Source: Vibrio cyclitrophicus
GTDB lineage: Bacteria > Pseudomonadota > Gammaproteobacteria > Enterobacterales > Vibrionaceae
Assembly: GCF_024347435.1 (NCBI RefSeq)
Contig: NZ_AP025482.1
Coordinates: 70,645-134,644, forward strand
Direction: 5' to 3'
Length of the DNA: 64,000 nucleotides
The position numbers and the translations under genes are program-made. The notes beneath the pieces are model-generated. The model made no database searches. It was not told the origin of the DNA and was given only the letters and a program-made list of their open reading frames with translations. Each line of letters starts with the position of its first letter. Positions within the stretch are counted from its first letter, which is position 1. Positions 1 to 10,020 of this stretch are shown here, one piece after another.

Positions 1-86
1 TCTACAAGTGCTTAGGTTAATTGAACTAGCGTTAACTGTAATCGCGGCAACTGTACTTATTCGCAAACCACTTATAAATAAGCCCG

Positions 87-1139
87 TTAGTCGAAGTAGG
101 GTTTGATGGTTTGAATGGAACCATCGGCATTGTGTGTTAATTCGGTCATTTTTATACTACGTAAGTGAGTTTGCCCACCAGACAGTGAACTGTCGTGGTA
201 AAACAAGAACCACTTTCCTTGGTATTGTGCAATGGAGTGATGAGTCGTCCAGCCCAATACGGGTTCTAAGATCACGCCTTGGTAGATAAAAGGGCCATAT
301 GGAGATTGGCTTGTGGCATACACGATATTGTGCGTATCGCCAGTCGAATACGAGAAGTAATAAGTACCTTCATGTTTATGTAACCACGGCCCTTCAAAAT
401 AACGGCGGTCAATATCACCAGCAGTGAGCAGTTTTCCGTGTTCATCTAAAATTTGAATTTCTTGAGCAGGCTCGGCTAAATTGAGCATGTCTTCACTCAG
501 TTTAGCGACCAAAGGTAACAATGCTGGCTCATCGTCTGCTGGGTAAATCTCTTCACCGTATTCGCCATTTCGCCAGTTTTGTAACTGACCACCCCATAAG
601 CCACCAAAATACATGTAGTACTGTTGGTCATCATCTGCGAACACGGCAGGGTCAATACTAAATGATCCATCAATGTGTGTGTCTTGTGGTTCAAATGGGC
701 CTTCAGGACGATTGCTTACGGCAACGCCAATATGAAAGATGCCGTCGTAATTTTTGGCAGGAAAATACAGATAGTACTTGCCATCTTTTTCTGCGGCATC
801 AGGTGCCCACATTTGACGTTCCGCCCATTTTACATCGTTAACGTCGAGTGCATTGCCATGATCGGTGGTTTTGCCAAACGGGCGATCAAGTGAAATAACA
901 TGGTAGTCACGCATGTCAAAATGGTCGCCATCATCATTTAATGGCTGTCCGGTCTCAACATCATGAGACGGGTAGATATAAATCTTGCCGTCAAATACAT
1001 GAGCAGAAGGATCGGCAGTATACATGTGGGTGACGAGTGGTGAAGAAATAGGGTTAAGTTGGCTTGCGCGTTCTAAATCGCGAGCGGTGACAGCTTCAGC
1101 GTCACTCAATGGCGTAGCTTCAATGGTAGTTTCAGTCAT
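87..1139 (-). CDS. Glycoside hydrolase family 43 (beta-xylosidase/arabinofuranosidase-like)
   Basis: A 350-residue five-bladed propeller enzyme of family GH43, which cleaves xylosyl or arabinosyl units from oligosaccharides. The family's three acidic residues are visible: the base Asp43 in 'ADPSAHVF', the pKa-modulating Asp163 in 'SIDPAVF' and the acid Glu249 in 'YFEGPW'. No signal peptide is seen, so it should act in the cytoplasm on imported oligomers. It lies 262 bp downstream of the second GH43 gene, in the same direction, within the xylan/xylose cluster. Substrate (xylose versus arabinose side chains) cannot be decided from sequence alone. Confidence 0.88.
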   Translation of the reverse strand: MTETTIEATPLSDAEAVTARDLERASQLNPISSPLVTHMYTADPSAHVFDGKIYIYPSHDVETGQPLNDDGDHFDMRDYHVISLDRPFGKTTDHGNALDVNDVKWAERQMWAPDAAEKDGKYYLYFPAKNYDGIFHIGVAVSNRPEGPFEPQDTHIDGSFSIDPAVFADDDQQYYMYFGGLWGGQLQNWRNGEYGEEIYPADDEPALLPLVAKLSEDMLNLAEPAQEIQILDEHGKLLTAGDIDRRYFEGPWLHKHEGTYYFSYSTGDTHNIVYATSQSPYGPFIYQGVILEPVLGWTTHHSIAQYQGKWFLFYHDSSLSGGQTHLRSIKMTELTHNADGSIQTIKPYFD

Positions 1140-1314
1140 GATGTTTACTCACTAAGTTTATAATTTAGTTAACGAATGTTTAAACCAGTATATCGGAGCT
1201 AACTCGCCACAAAATGGCGTTTATTTTCACGCGAATTACGTTTTTTCACTATTGTGATAAGCACTAGATCTCCGGTTTGACACCCAAATTACACGCTTAT
1301 TGATATCGGGTTTG

Positions 1315-1334
1315 GCACTCAAAAAAGTGAGTGC
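1315..1334. terminator. Small hairpin between the two GH43 genes
   Basis: A perfect 7-bp stem GCACTCA/TGAGTGC with a 6-base loop lies 67 bp past the stop of the upstream GH43 gene (minus strand). There is no clear T-run after it, so it may be a weak terminator or a processing/stability hairpin. Seen directly; function inferred. Confidence 0.35.
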
Positions 1335-1400
1335 TAAAGGGGGTAGTAATAGAAAATAAGTTGATGTAAGTCGGTGATTACTGGCTTTTGGAATGAATGT

Positions 1401-3023
1401 CTATAAAGGTTCTGTGTTTTCGCGGTACTCAAAGTAATCGAAGTCGGCGTGTTTGCCTTGCCCGGTAATATCGGCAGCGTAAAGAGCCGCGAATGTTCCC
1501 GTAAATCGGAAGATATCAGGGCCACCCTCATCTGACAGTGGTGTGCTGTTCAGTGCTGGGCCGATGTTGTGCCATGTGTCACCATTGAGTGAATAGCTAA
1601 ACTGATACCACTGTTTATTAAGAGTGAGCCTCATCCATACAACGGAAGCATCGCCGATGGTCACTTCTGAGCCATATTCTTCATACTGATCGTTAATATT
1701 ACCCACGATTTTCAACACACGTTGACCGCTGTTATTCGCGGTCATCTTCAAGAAATAGTGACCGTTTCGGGCGTAATAGGCGCACAATCCTGCCATTTCG
1801 TAGGGAGTGTTTGGAGCAAACTCCATTTTGGTTTCGGCGCTAGCATAGAAGGATTGGAATCGACGGGCGATCAAGCTCTGTTCATAACGAGAGCTAAGAT
1901 AATGGCGACCCTTTAAACGTAGGTATCCAGGACGTTCAGTTAACGAACCCCATTGTTCGGTGAAAGGTTCGCGCAAGGTTTGATATTCAAGCCTTAAAGT
2001 GCTGTCATCAAATTCATCTCTTGCGTCTAACACTGGCCAAGGACAAGCAGCAAGATCGGGTGCTTGCACTTGAACCGCTGGGGTTTTCCCAGTAGACACG
2101 TAAGGCCATCCATTGTGCCAATGTGCTTTTTGAATTGCACTTTCTCGGCCAAGAATACAAAAGTTGTTGTCATATTTAGGAATGAACTGGTATCCCTCAG
2201 GGTTGGGTATACCGCGACCACACAGGTGCGTTAAATACCATTCACCTTGTTGTGTTTCTACTAAAAACCCATGGCCAGCTCGGCTAAGTTCTGCTTGCTC
2301 TTGAAAGCGGCTAGTGAGAATAGGGTTTTCGGGGTGGATTTCATAAGGCCCCAAAAGATTATTTGAACGGCAAACGGTGACAGCGTGATCGCGAGACGTA
2401 CCGCCTTCAGCCGTGATCAAGTAGTAGTAACCTTCTTTTTTGAGCATCTGCGGGCCTTCAGTGCAACCTAACTGAGTTCCTTTGAAGATGTTCTGTGGCT
2501 TGCCAATTAGCGTGTTTTTGGCTGGGTCAAATTGCTGCATAACGATACCGCCGAAAAAGTTCTCGTTGGCACGTCCGTCCCATACCATATTCAGCATGTA
2601 TTTCTTACCGTCATCATCGTGGAACATTGATGGATCAAAACCGTAGTTGCCAATTGATACAGGTTCGCTCCAAGGGCCTTCAATATTTTCTGCGGTAACA
2701 ACAAAGCTTGGTGTTGCCATCCAGTTACCACCACGACACGAATGAACGTTGGAAAAGCAGACCCAAAATTTTCCATCTGAATAAGACAGTGCCGGGGCAT
2801 AAACGCCTTCTGAATTATCCATTCCTTTCATATCTAATTGAGATGAACGAGTGAGCACGTGACCAATTAGCCGCCAATTCACCAAATCTTTAGAATGGTG
2901 GATTTGTATGCCGGGAAACCATTCGAAGGTAGAAGTAGCGATGTAATAATCATCGCCTACACGAACAATAGATGGGTCAGGGTTAAAGCCTTTTAGTACG
3001 GGGTTTTGAATGGTCAGTGTCAT
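1401..3023 (-). CDS. xynB: GH43 beta-xylosidase, cytoplasmic (XynB type)
   Basis: This is a typical GH43 subfamily-11 beta-D-xylosidase that splits xylobiose and longer xylo-oligosaccharides to xylose. The reading frame is open to 3080, but the ATG at 3023 starts the family N-terminus 'MTLTIQNPVLKGFNPDPS', giving 540 residues, the usual length. Catalytic residues are Asp16 (base, 'NPDPS'), Asp130 ('GFDPSMF') and Glu189 (acid, 'CTEGPQM'), at almost the positions known in the Selenomonas enzyme. The C-terminal half is the concanavalin-like domain of this subfamily. No signal peptide. It is 86 bp downstream of xylA on the same strand, so probably one transcript with it. Confidence 0.93.
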   Translation of the reverse strand: MTLTIQNPVLKGFNPDPSIVRVGDDYYIATSTFEWFPGIQIHHSKDLVNWRLIGHVLTRSSQLDMKGMDNSEGVYAPALSYSDGKFWVCFSNVHSCRGGNWMATPSFVVTAENIEGPWSEPVSIGNYGFDPSMFHDDDGKKYMLNMVWDGRANENFFGGIVMQQFDPAKNTLIGKPQNIFKGTQLGCTEGPQMLKKEGYYYLITAEGGTSRDHAVTVCRSNNLLGPYEIHPENPILTSRFQEQAELSRAGHGFLVETQQGEWYLTHLCGRGIPNPEGYQFIPKYDNNFCILGRESAIQKAHWHNGWPYVSTGKTPAVQVQAPDLAACPWPVLDARDEFDDSTLRLEYQTLREPFTEQWGSLTERPGYLRLKGRHYLSSRYEQSLIARRFQSFYASAETKMEFAPNTPYEMAGLCAYYARNGHYFLKMTANNSGQRVLKIVGNINDQYEEYGSEVTIGDASVVWMRLTLNKQWYQFSYSLNGDTWHNIGPALNSTPLSDEGGPDIFRFTGTFAALYAADITGQGKHADFDYFEYRENTEPL

Positions 3024-3109
3024 GATGATCTCGTTATCGTAGATATAAAAAAGTCCAAGTGATACTCCCCCTGAGAACACTTGGACTTGGTCTAAACAAC
3101 GCCCAACAA

Positions 3110-4429
3110 TTACTTGTAGATGAAGCCGTTGACAATATTTTCTAGATGTTCTTGTTGGCCAGATGCTTTAACCGGAGAAATGTTGCTGTCTACAGTATGC
3201 TTAGCTAGCGTTTCAAGGTTAAGGTCACCGTTTAGGATCTTCTTACCTAGGTCTTCGTTCCAACCCGCATAACGTTGAGCAATTTTCTTAGACAACACAT
3301 CGTTTTCAATCATGTCGGCAGCGCGCTCTAAAGACAGTGCCATGGTGTCCATGCCGCCAATGTGGCCGTGGAACAAGTCTTCGCCATCAATAGAAGGGCG
3401 ACGAACGCGAGCATCAAAGTTGAAGCCACCTGTGGTGAAACCACCTGCTTTAAGAATTTCGTACATCACTAACGTGTTTTCTTCCACGCTGTTCGGGAAT
3501 TGGTCGGTATCCCAACCCAGTTGAGGGTCGCCACGGTTGGCATCAATAGAACCAAACAAGCCTAAAGACGTTGCGGTCGCAACTTCATGATGGAAACTGT
3601 GACCCGCAAGCGTGGCATGGTTCGCTTCAATGTTCACCTTGATTTCGTTCTCTAGGCCGAACTGTTTCAAGAAACCGTAAACCGTTGCGGTATCGTAATC
3701 GTATTGATGTTTGGTTGGCTCTTGTGGTTTAGGTTCAATTAAAATCGCACCCTTAAAGCCAATCTTATGTTTATGCTCAACCACCATCTGCATTAGGCGG
3801 CCTAACTGCTCGCGTTCTTGGCGTAAGTCCGTGTTTAGTAGAGTTTCGTAGCCTTCACGACCACCCCATAAAACGTAGTTTTCGCCACCCAGGCGCTGAG
3901 TTGCGCCCATCGCGTTGAAAATTTGTGTTGCCGCGTAAGCGAATACTTTCGGATCAGGGTTAGTTCCCGCACCCGACATATAACGTGGGTTGGAGAAAGC
4001 GTTCGCCGTACCCCAAAGCAGTTTAAGGCCGGTTTCCGATTGCTTTTGTTCAAGCACATCGACCATTGCTTGGAAGTTGTTCACGTATTCCTTGATGGAG
4101 TTGCCTTCTGGTGCCACATCGGTGTCGTGGAAGCAGTAATAAGGAACATCGAGTTTAGAGAAGAAGTCGAACGCGGTATCGGCTTTCATTTTGGCCATTT
4201 CCATGGCGTCGCCATTTTTGTGCCAAGGGCGGTCGAACGTGCCAGCACCGAAAACATCAGAGCCCGGCCAGCAGAAGTTGTGCCAGTAGCAAGCTGCAAA
4301 ACGAAGGTGGTCTTTCATGCTTTTGCCAAGGATCATTTTGTCGGCATCGTAATGACGGAAAGCAAGTGGATTTGAAGATTCAGTGCCTTCAAATTGTATT
4401 TTATTAATGTGTTTAAAGAAATCAGTCAT
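3110..4429 (-). CDS. xylA: Xylose isomerase
   Basis: Converts D-xylose to D-xylulose in the cytoplasm. The 439-residue length and motifs are those of class II xylose isomerases: 'CFHDTD' with the catalytic His, the metal-site stretches '[12 protein letters not shown]', '[15 protein letters not shown]' and 'SIDANRGD', and the C-terminal '[13 protein letters not shown]'. The first gene of a minus-strand run xylA-xynB-GH43, divergent from the symporter gene. The 342-bp divergent gap probably holds the shared control region. xylB is not adjacent but 11 kb away, an arrangement different from E. coli xylAB. Confidence 0.97.
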   Translation of the reverse strand: MTDFFKHINKIQFEGTESSNPLAFRHYDADKMILGKSMKDHLRFAACYWHNFCWPGSDVFGAGTFDRPWHKNGDAMEMAKMKADTAFDFFSKLDVPYYCFHDTDVAPEGNSIKEYVNNFQAMVDVLEQKQSETGLKLLWGTANAFSNPRYMSGAGTNPDPKVFAYAATQIFNAMGATQRLGGENYVLWGGREGYETLLNTDLRQEREQLGRLMQMVVEHKHKIGFKGAILIEPKPQEPTKHQYDYDTATVYGFLKQFGLENEIKVNIEANHATLAGHSFHHEVATATSLGLFGSIDANRGDPQLGWDTDQFPNSVEENTLVMYEILKAGGFTTGGFNFDARVRRPSIDGEDLFHGHIGGMDTMALSLERAADMIENDVLSKKIAQRYAGWNEDLGKKILNGDLNLETLAKHTVDSNISPVKASGQQEHLENIVNGFIYK

Positions 4430-4771
4430 AGCTAAAGTTCCAGTTAGTCGTTTAATCGTTGTGGACGTATTTCGTTAGCTATATTTTATTTTTTTCGTGG
4501 CCTCATCAATTATGTTTTTTGATACCAAATTTCTTGAATTTATTAAATGTGCTCAACCTCTCAAAAAACACTATTATCTATATTGATTAATCTTGGTTGT
4601 TTTTTTAACGCATTGATTTTTATGGTTCCAGTCGATTTCATTTGTTGGATTACCTGCGTTGAATCACACATAATAAATATCGTAATTACGTTACGATATT
4701 GAGCAAGTTGATAATTTTTTCCAAAGCTAGAAAAATAATAACCAGATAAATATTGTTCCTTGGAGAAAATA
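4430..4771. promoter_or_regulatory. Divergent xylA/symporter control region with inverted repeat
   Basis: This 342-bp A+T-rich gap separates xylA from the divergent symporter gene. At 4676-4700 there is a perfect 10-bp inverted repeat, AATATCGTAA-TTACG-TTACGATATT, about 72 bp before the symporter start. It looks like the operator of a dimeric regulator. XylR of E. coli binds direct rather than inverted repeats, so the binder could be the neighbouring XylR-like protein or something else. I did not find a convincing CRP site. Confidence 0.5.
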
Positions 4772-6160
4772 ATGAATACGATAAAGTTATCGGTGAGAGA
4801 AAAGGTAGCTTACGGCTTAGGTGATACTGGTTGTAACTTTGTATGGCAAACCGTGATGCTCTTTCTTGCCTATTTTTATACCGATATTTACGGCCTATCG
4901 CCTGCGCATATGGGCACTATGTTTCTTCTTGTTCGTTTTATTGATGCGGTAACCGACCCTATTATGGGATCAATTGTGGACCGAACTCGTACCAAGCATG
5001 GTCGTTATCGCCCATATCTTCTATGGATGGCGGTTCCTTTCGGTGCGGCTTGTATGTTTGCATTTTATACGCCTGATGTCGGCGAAACTGGTAAAATTGC
5101 TTATGCGTACGCGTCGTATATTTTCCTCACCATTATGTATACCGCCATCAATGTACCTTATTGCGCAATGGCAAATGCTATGACCAATGATTCTAACGAG
5201 CGAACTTCACTGCAATCTTATCGATTCGCTTTAAGTACTGCTGGTGGATTGGTCGTGGCAATGGTGGCGCTTCCACTCGTGGATGTTATTGGTCAAGGTG
5301 ATGTTCAAAAAGGTTACGTTGGCGCGATGGCTGTTATGGGCTTGGGTGCGATTGGTTTGTTTTTCATTTGCTTTGCCAACACAAAAGAACGATGTGTTCC
5401 TGAAGATGAAGCCAAACAATCTGTGGTTGAAGATCTAAAGCTGTTGATGAAAAACAATCAGTGGCGAGTGTTATTCATTGTGAATGTGGTTTTGCTTACC
5501 GGAGTCGTACTTAAAGGTGCTTCAACCATGTATTACGTGAATACCGTAATGGGAAGAGCGGATCTTGCCACCACATTCATGGTCGCAGGTATGTTGGCAA
5601 ATATTGTGGGTGCAATGGCTTCTGCACCGTTACTCGGCAAATTTGATAAGCCTAAAATCTATCGCGTCTTAATTGTTGTTTCTAGCTTTTTGTCGGCACT
5701 ATTGTTTTTAGTTGATCCAACGAATATTTATATGGTGTTTGCTCTAGTTATCATGTTGGGAGTGATTCAAATGAGTACTACGCCTATCTTGTGGAGCATG
5801 ATGTCGGATGTGGTTGACTACGAGAAGACGCGCAGTAATCGCTCTTTGAGTGGCATGGTGTTTTCTACCAATTTGTTTGCGATTAAATTAGGTATTGCGA
5901 TTGGTGGCGCTTCGGTGGGTTGGGTTTTAGCGGGTGCAGGTTATGTCGGCGGATCGGAAACCCAATCTGACCAAGTGGTCACTGCAATTAATCTGTTGTT
6001 TACGGTAATACCTGGCGTCATATTCGCTTCTTTGGCGATATTCATGATGTTCTATCGACTTGATAACAAGAAGCTTGATCAAATTAAAGCGCTTCTATTG
6101 CTTGATGCAAAAAAGAAGCAAGAACAAAAAGCGAGCGTGCATAACGCTGAGCTAGGATAA
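4772..6160 (+). CDS. GPH-family sugar:cation symporter (xyloside transporter, XynP/YagG-like)
   Basis: A 12-segment membrane protein of the glycoside-pentoside-hexuronide family, importing a pentoside or xylo-oligosaccharide with Na+ or H+. Family marks include the start 'REKVAYGLGDTGCNF' and the loop motif 'DPIMGSIVDRTRTKHGRYRP'. The frame is open from a TTG at 4760, but GGAG at 4762-4765 sits six bases before the ATG at 4772, which I take as the start (462 residues). Divergent from xylA and next to intracellular xylosidases, so a xylobiose/xylo-oligosaccharide substrate is likely but inferred. Confidence 0.9.
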   Translation: MNTIKLSVREKVAYGLGDTGCNFVWQTVMLFLAYFYTDIYGLSPAHMGTMFLLVRFIDAVTDPIMGSIVDRTRTKHGRYRPYLLWMAVPFGAACMFAFYTPDVGETGKIAYAYASYIFLTIMYTAINVPYCAMANAMTNDSNERTSLQSYRFALSTAGGLVVAMVALPLVDVIGQGDVQKGYVGAMAVMGLGAIGLFFICFANTKERCVPEDEAKQSVVEDLKLLMKNNQWRVLFIVNVVLLTGVVLKGASTMYYVNTVMGRADLATTFMVAGMLANIVGAMASAPLLGKFDKPKIYRVLIVVSSFLSALLFLVDPTNIYMVFALVIMLGVIQMSTTPILWSMMSDVVDYEKTRSNRSLSGMVFSTNLFAIKLGIAIGGASVGWVLAGAGYVGGSETQSDQVVTAINLLFTVIPGVIFASLAIFMMFYRLDNKKLDQIKALLLLDAKKKQEQKASVHNAELG

Positions 6161-6235
6161 AACTCGCCTTGTGCCATCGAGCACAGAGCGGAACGACCTA
6201 ACCCCCAGAGTTTATCGCTCCTGATGAACTCTTGT

Positions 6236-6257
6236 TGCCCCACTTAGTTGTGGGGCA
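6236..6257 (+). terminator. Rho-independent terminator after the symporter
   Basis: Perfect 8-bp G+C-rich stem TGCCCCAC/GTGGGGCA with a 6-base loop, followed by CTTTT, 75 bp past the symporter stop. It should separate the symporter transcript from the regulator gene that begins at 6312. Confidence 0.75.
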
Positions 6258-6311
6258 CTTTTGCTATCTGAAGGGAGCGATATTCCCCAGAGCATCATTG
6301 GAGAAAAAAGA

Positions 6312-7412
6312 GTGAAGACGTTGTTGTTGCTGTTAGACAGTATGATCTATTACGATCGCGAAATATTGAAAGGCATCAAGGCTAAAGTCGATGAGTCGAG
6401 CATCAAGGTAGAGCTTCATCTAGAGTGCTCATCAAATTTAGAATACATCTTGTCGCGCGACTGGGATTACGTTATCGCGGATTACGACAAACCGCATATT
6501 AATCACATCGTTGATTCATTGTCGGCAAAAGCCGTAGTGTACAGCAATCACCAAATTGAGGTGATTCCTTCTCGTTTATCTTCTGTGATTTTAGATAACA
6601 GAGGGTTAGCGATTACCGCATTGCAAGGGCTTGAAGCCACAGGGATTACAAGTGTCGGTTATTTTGCTAACCAACAAGATTGTGTGTTCCCGTGGAGTAA
6701 AGAGCGCCATGTTTCATTCAAACAAACTGCGCAAGCCGCGGGGCTTGCGGTTGTCGATGACGTAGAAAAAGCAATACACAACAAAGCGTTTCCGATGGGC
6801 GTGTATTGTTCATCTGATCGCTCAGCGCGCCGTCTTGCAAATTTGTGTCACACATTAGGTGTGAGCGTGCCCGAAGAGGTGTCGATCATCGGCACAGATT
6901 ATGATGACACTGAGCGAATGTTATCGCCGATGCCTCTCAGTTCGGTTGAGCTCAACCCCGTCGAATTGGGCAAATTATGTGTAGAAACCTTACAGAAAAC
7001 GCTGCGCTTCAAAAAACCGCACCATACCAAGTTCTCGTCGTATAAATTGATTCAAGGGCACACTACCATTTCGCAAGACAATGCTGACCAGATAGTCATT
7101 AAAGCGGAAGGGTATATTCGAAATCATTACCATCTCAATATCAAAATCAAACAGGTGACGGATCATTGTCGAGTGTCTCGTAAAACCTTGGATACGAGAT
7201 TTTTGATCGCACATGGTGTGACGGCGCACCATTATGTAACGCGCCTTCGATTAGAAAAGGTAAAACAACTATTGTCTACAACATCTGAAAAACTGGACGT
7301 TATCGCCAAGCAGGTGGGTTACCCAAGTCAGTCTTATTTATCTCAAGTTTTCATTAAGCAATTTGGGCTCACTCCTATAGCATTTAGGAAAAATAACAAC
7401 CGTTTTACTTAA
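6312..7412 (+). CDS. XylR-like transcriptional regulator (ligand-binding domain plus AraC HTH)
   Basis: A cytoplasmic regulator of the XylR type: N-terminal periplasmic-binding-protein-like sugar sensor (about residues 1-260) and a C-terminal AraC helix-turn-helix, ending 'SYLSQVFIKQFGLTPIAFRK'. The frame opens at a TTG (6261), but GTG at 6312 preceded by GGAG at 6300-6303 starts at the family position 'VKTLLLLLDSMIYYDREIL', giving 366 residues. It is shorter and diverged from the canonical XylR in this window (14388-15602). Lying between the symporter and the GH3 gene, it probably answers to a xylo-oligosaccharide or xylose and controls the hydrolytic genes; this role is inferred. Confidence 0.85.
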   Translation: MKTLLLLLDSMIYYDREILKGIKAKVDESSIKVELHLECSSNLEYILSRDWDYVIADYDKPHINHIVDSLSAKAVVYSNHQIEVIPSRLSSVILDNRGLAITALQGLEATGITSVGYFANQQDCVFPWSKERHVSFKQTAQAAGLAVVDDVEKAIHNKAFPMGVYCSSDRSARRLANLCHTLGVSVPEEVSIIGTDYDDTERMLSPMPLSSVELNPVELGKLCVETLQKTLRFKKPHHTKFSSYKLIQGHTTISQDNADQIVIKAEGYIRNHYHLNIKIKQVTDHCRVSRKTLDTRFLIAHGVTAHHYVTRLRLEKVKQLLSTTSEKLDVIAKQVGYPSQSYLSQVFIKQFGLTPIAFRKNNNRFT

Positions 7413-7535
7413 TTTCCCCCTCAACTGTTATGAATCTGGCAAGCGTCGTGTTGGATTTCGTAAGTGAGTTTTACCTTAACGTATTGAATATGAATTTCGG
7501 AGATAGTAACGCCATACATCATATAGAGGTGAACA

Positions 7536-9899
7536 ATGGTGATTTACAAACAACCGGAATATTCAGTGGCACAGCGAGTGGAAGACTTATTGGCTCGCAT
7601 GACGTTAGAAGAAAAAATAGCTCAACTCGGCGCGCAGTGGCTGCTGTTAGATGAAAATGGCGATCATAAAGAACGCGGTTTGGAAATGGTTTCTGGTACT
7701 GACTCGCGCAGTCTTGATGACAAAATCAAGCATGGCTTGGGCCAAATTACACGCGCACTTGGTACCCATACTGTTGATGCACAAGCGGGCGTTAAAGCGC
7801 TCAATAAGTTTCAGCAATATTTGGTTGAGCAAACGCGCTTAGGCATTCCTGCGATTCCTCACGAGGAATGTTTAGTGGGTTTAATGGCGCAAGGTGCAAC
7901 GTTATATCCATCGTCACTAAACTATGGGCATACATGGAACCCGGCTTTGATTGAAGCTGCGGCAGCCGATATTGGCCGACAAGTTAAAATGGTTGGGGCA
8001 AAGCAAGGTTTAGCTCCCGTTCTTGATGTATCGCGTGATGTGCGGTGGGGAAGAACAGAAGAAACGTTAGGCGAAGACCCTTATCTCGCTGGTGTAATGG
8101 CAAGTCATTATGTGAGCGGCTTGCAAGGGCCAAACCGAGATGTGTTTGCCACACTCAAGCATTACGTTGGTCACTCAGCCAGTGAAGGCGCGCGTAATCA
8201 CGCGCCTGTAAACCTTGGCTTTAAAGAACTCAACGATACGTTCATGTTGCCATTCGAAATGGCGGTCAAACTCGCTAATGCGGGTTCGGTAATGCCTGCG
8301 TACCATGATATTGACGGCGAACCTTGCCACGCTTCTCATCATTTATTGACGCAAGTGTTAAGAGAAGAGTGGGGCTTTGATGGGCTTGTTGTTGCGGATT
8401 ATGGTGGCGTCGAATTGCTTGCATCGCACCATGCAATTGCAGAAAACAACGCACAAGCGGCGGCGCTTGCATTCAATGCGGGTTTAGACATCGAACTTCC
8501 TGACGATGCCTGCGCGGAACGCCTCACTAACGCCATTGATCAAGGCCTTATTTCAATTGAAAAAATCGACGAAATTGTGGCTAGGATCTTAAGCGTTAAA
8601 TTCGAAATGGGTTTGTTCGAAAATCCCTATTGCGAAGTTCCTACTACGCCTTTACACACGGAATCTAGCCGTGAACTCGCTTATCAAATCGCGAGTGAAT
8701 CCATAGTGCTGCTCAAAAATGACGGTACCTTGCCTCTTAATACCCAAACGACACTCGGTTTGGTAGGCGCGACGGTTGACGATCAACTAGCGTTGTTAGG
8801 AGGCTACAGTTTCCCAGTACATCTAATTTTGAGCGAATCTGATAGCGATGAACAAGTGTCTAAAACCTTGTTGAACATCTTCCAACAACAGTTTGAATCG
8901 GTGAATTATCATAAAGGCTGCGATATATTAACTGAGCGTCACGCCAATGCGCCTGTTTTCCCAGGAGATGTTGACCTTGCGATTGGTCAAGCGATGACAT
9001 CACCAATTAGCCAAGATACCTCTCATATCGCGGGTGCGGTTGATGTCGCGATAAACAGCGATGTGGTCGTAGCTTGTGTTGGCGACCTTGCTGGGTTGTT
9101 CCAAACTGGAACTGTAGGTGAAGGTTCTGATACCGACTCGCTAATGTTGCCAGGTGTGCAGCAACAGATGCTCGACGAGCTACTGGACACGGGCAAACCG
9201 ATTGTTGTGCTCGTTACCGGAGGTCGACCATATCAACTAGGAAGAGCAGAAGAGGAAGCCGCTGCAATCGTGTATGGCTGGGCTCCGGGGCAAGAGGGCG
9301 CAAGCGCTATATGCGATGTCATTTCGGGTAAAGTGAACCCAAGTGGTCGCTTAACCTTATCCATTCCAAAGAACGTTGGAGCTGTGCCATACTTCTATAA
9401 TCACAAGCTAAAGAGTGCGGGTACCCCGATTGCTTACCACTTTGGTTCGGCATACAACTTTGGCTATGGCCTCAGTTACACCCAGTTTGATTACGCCAAT
9501 GTATCGCTCAATTGTGATGAGGTGACATTCGACGATATGATCGAAATGAGCGTTGAGGTGACTAACAGTGGTAGCCGCGATGGTGCAGAAGTCGTGCAGT
9601 TGTATGTGCGCGATAAAATTTGCTCAGTGGTTCGCCCTGTCAAGGAACTAAAAGGGTTCAACAAAGTATCGATTCAAGCTGGTCAAACAAAATCAGTGAT
9701 GTTCCGTTTACCGGTCGATATGCTTAACTTTACTGATGGTCAGCACCGCCGTGTGGTTGAAGGCGGTGAGTTTGAACTGATGATAGGGCGTTCGTCGAGT
9801 CAAATAGAACATCGTGCTACCGTAAAAGTTCAAGGTGGCAAGCACGTGCTTCCTAAAAACTGGAAGATGGTCTGTGAGGTAGAAGAGTTGTTGCTGTAA
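7536..9899 (+). CDS. Glycoside hydrolase family 3, beta-xylosidase/beta-glucosidase
   Basis: A 787-residue GH3 enzyme with the usual N-terminal barrel ('RVEDLLARMTLEEKIAQL', 'VSRDVRWGRTEETLGEDP', 'KHYVGHS'), alpha/beta sandwich and C-terminal fibronectin-III-like domain ('VEVTNSGSRDGAEVVQLYV'). The nucleophile is Asp288 in 'GLVVADYGGVE'. There is no signal peptide, so it is intracellular and should finish hydrolysis of imported beta-xylosides. The ATG at 7536 is preceded by AGAGGTGA. Downstream of the XylR-like regulator by 123 bp and followed by a terminator. Xylose versus glucose specificity is inferred from context. Confidence 0.93.
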   Translation: MVIYKQPEYSVAQRVEDLLARMTLEEKIAQLGAQWLLLDENGDHKERGLEMVSGTDSRSLDDKIKHGLGQITRALGTHTVDAQAGVKALNKFQQYLVEQTRLGIPAIPHEECLVGLMAQGATLYPSSLNYGHTWNPALIEAAAADIGRQVKMVGAKQGLAPVLDVSRDVRWGRTEETLGEDPYLAGVMASHYVSGLQGPNRDVFATLKHYVGHSASEGARNHAPVNLGFKELNDTFMLPFEMAVKLANAGSVMPAYHDIDGEPCHASHHLLTQVLREEWGFDGLVVADYGGVELLASHHAIAENNAQAAALAFNAGLDIELPDDACAERLTNAIDQGLISIEKIDEIVARILSVKFEMGLFENPYCEVPTTPLHTESSRELAYQIASESIVLLKNDGTLPLNTQTTLGLVGATVDDQLALLGGYSFPVHLILSESDSDEQVSKTLLNIFQQQFESVNYHKGCDILTERHANAPVFPGDVDLAIGQAMTSPISQDTSHIAGAVDVAINSDVVVACVGDLAGLFQTGTVGEGSDTDSLMLPGVQQQMLDELLDTGKPIVVLVTGGRPYQLGRAEEEAAAIVYGWAPGQEGASAICDVISGKVNPSGRLTLSIPKNVGAVPYFYNHKLKSAGTPIAYHFGSAYNFGYGLSYTQFDYANVSLNCDEVTFDDMIEMSVEVTNSGSRDGAEVVQLYVRDKICSVVRPVKELKGFNKVSIQAGQTKSVMFRLPVDMLNFTDGQHRRVVEGGEFELMIGRSSSQIEHRATVKVQGGKHVLPKNWKMVCEVEELLL

Positions 9900-9988
9900 T
9901 TTCAGTCGCAGTCAAATTTGATAGCGATATTGATACTGAAATCGATGTTGAGATTGTGACTGCGATTAGCACCAATTAGATGAGCGAT

Positions 9989-10020
9989 AAAAGGTGAATG
10001 ATCTATTGGTTTCACCTTTT
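9989..10020 (+). terminator. Terminator after GH3 gene
   Basis: Ten-base arms AAAAGGTGAA (9989-9998) and TTCACCTTTT (10011-10020) with a 12-base loop and a T-rich tail, 90 bp past the GH3 stop. Confidence 0.65.

Noticed and set aside
3923..4375. 150-codon plus-strand frame opposite xylA
   Set aside because: It is the antisense shadow of the strongly conserved xylA coding sequence; no independent start signal.
4640..4675. Possible CRP site (TCACAC half) before the symporter
   Set aside because: Only one half-site is present; the partner half does not fit.
7430..7654. 74-codon frame before the GH3 gene ('MNLASVVLDFVSEFYLNVLN')
   Set aside because: It overlaps the start of the GH3 gene in another frame, has no ribosome-binding site and no recognisable sequence; taken as chance.
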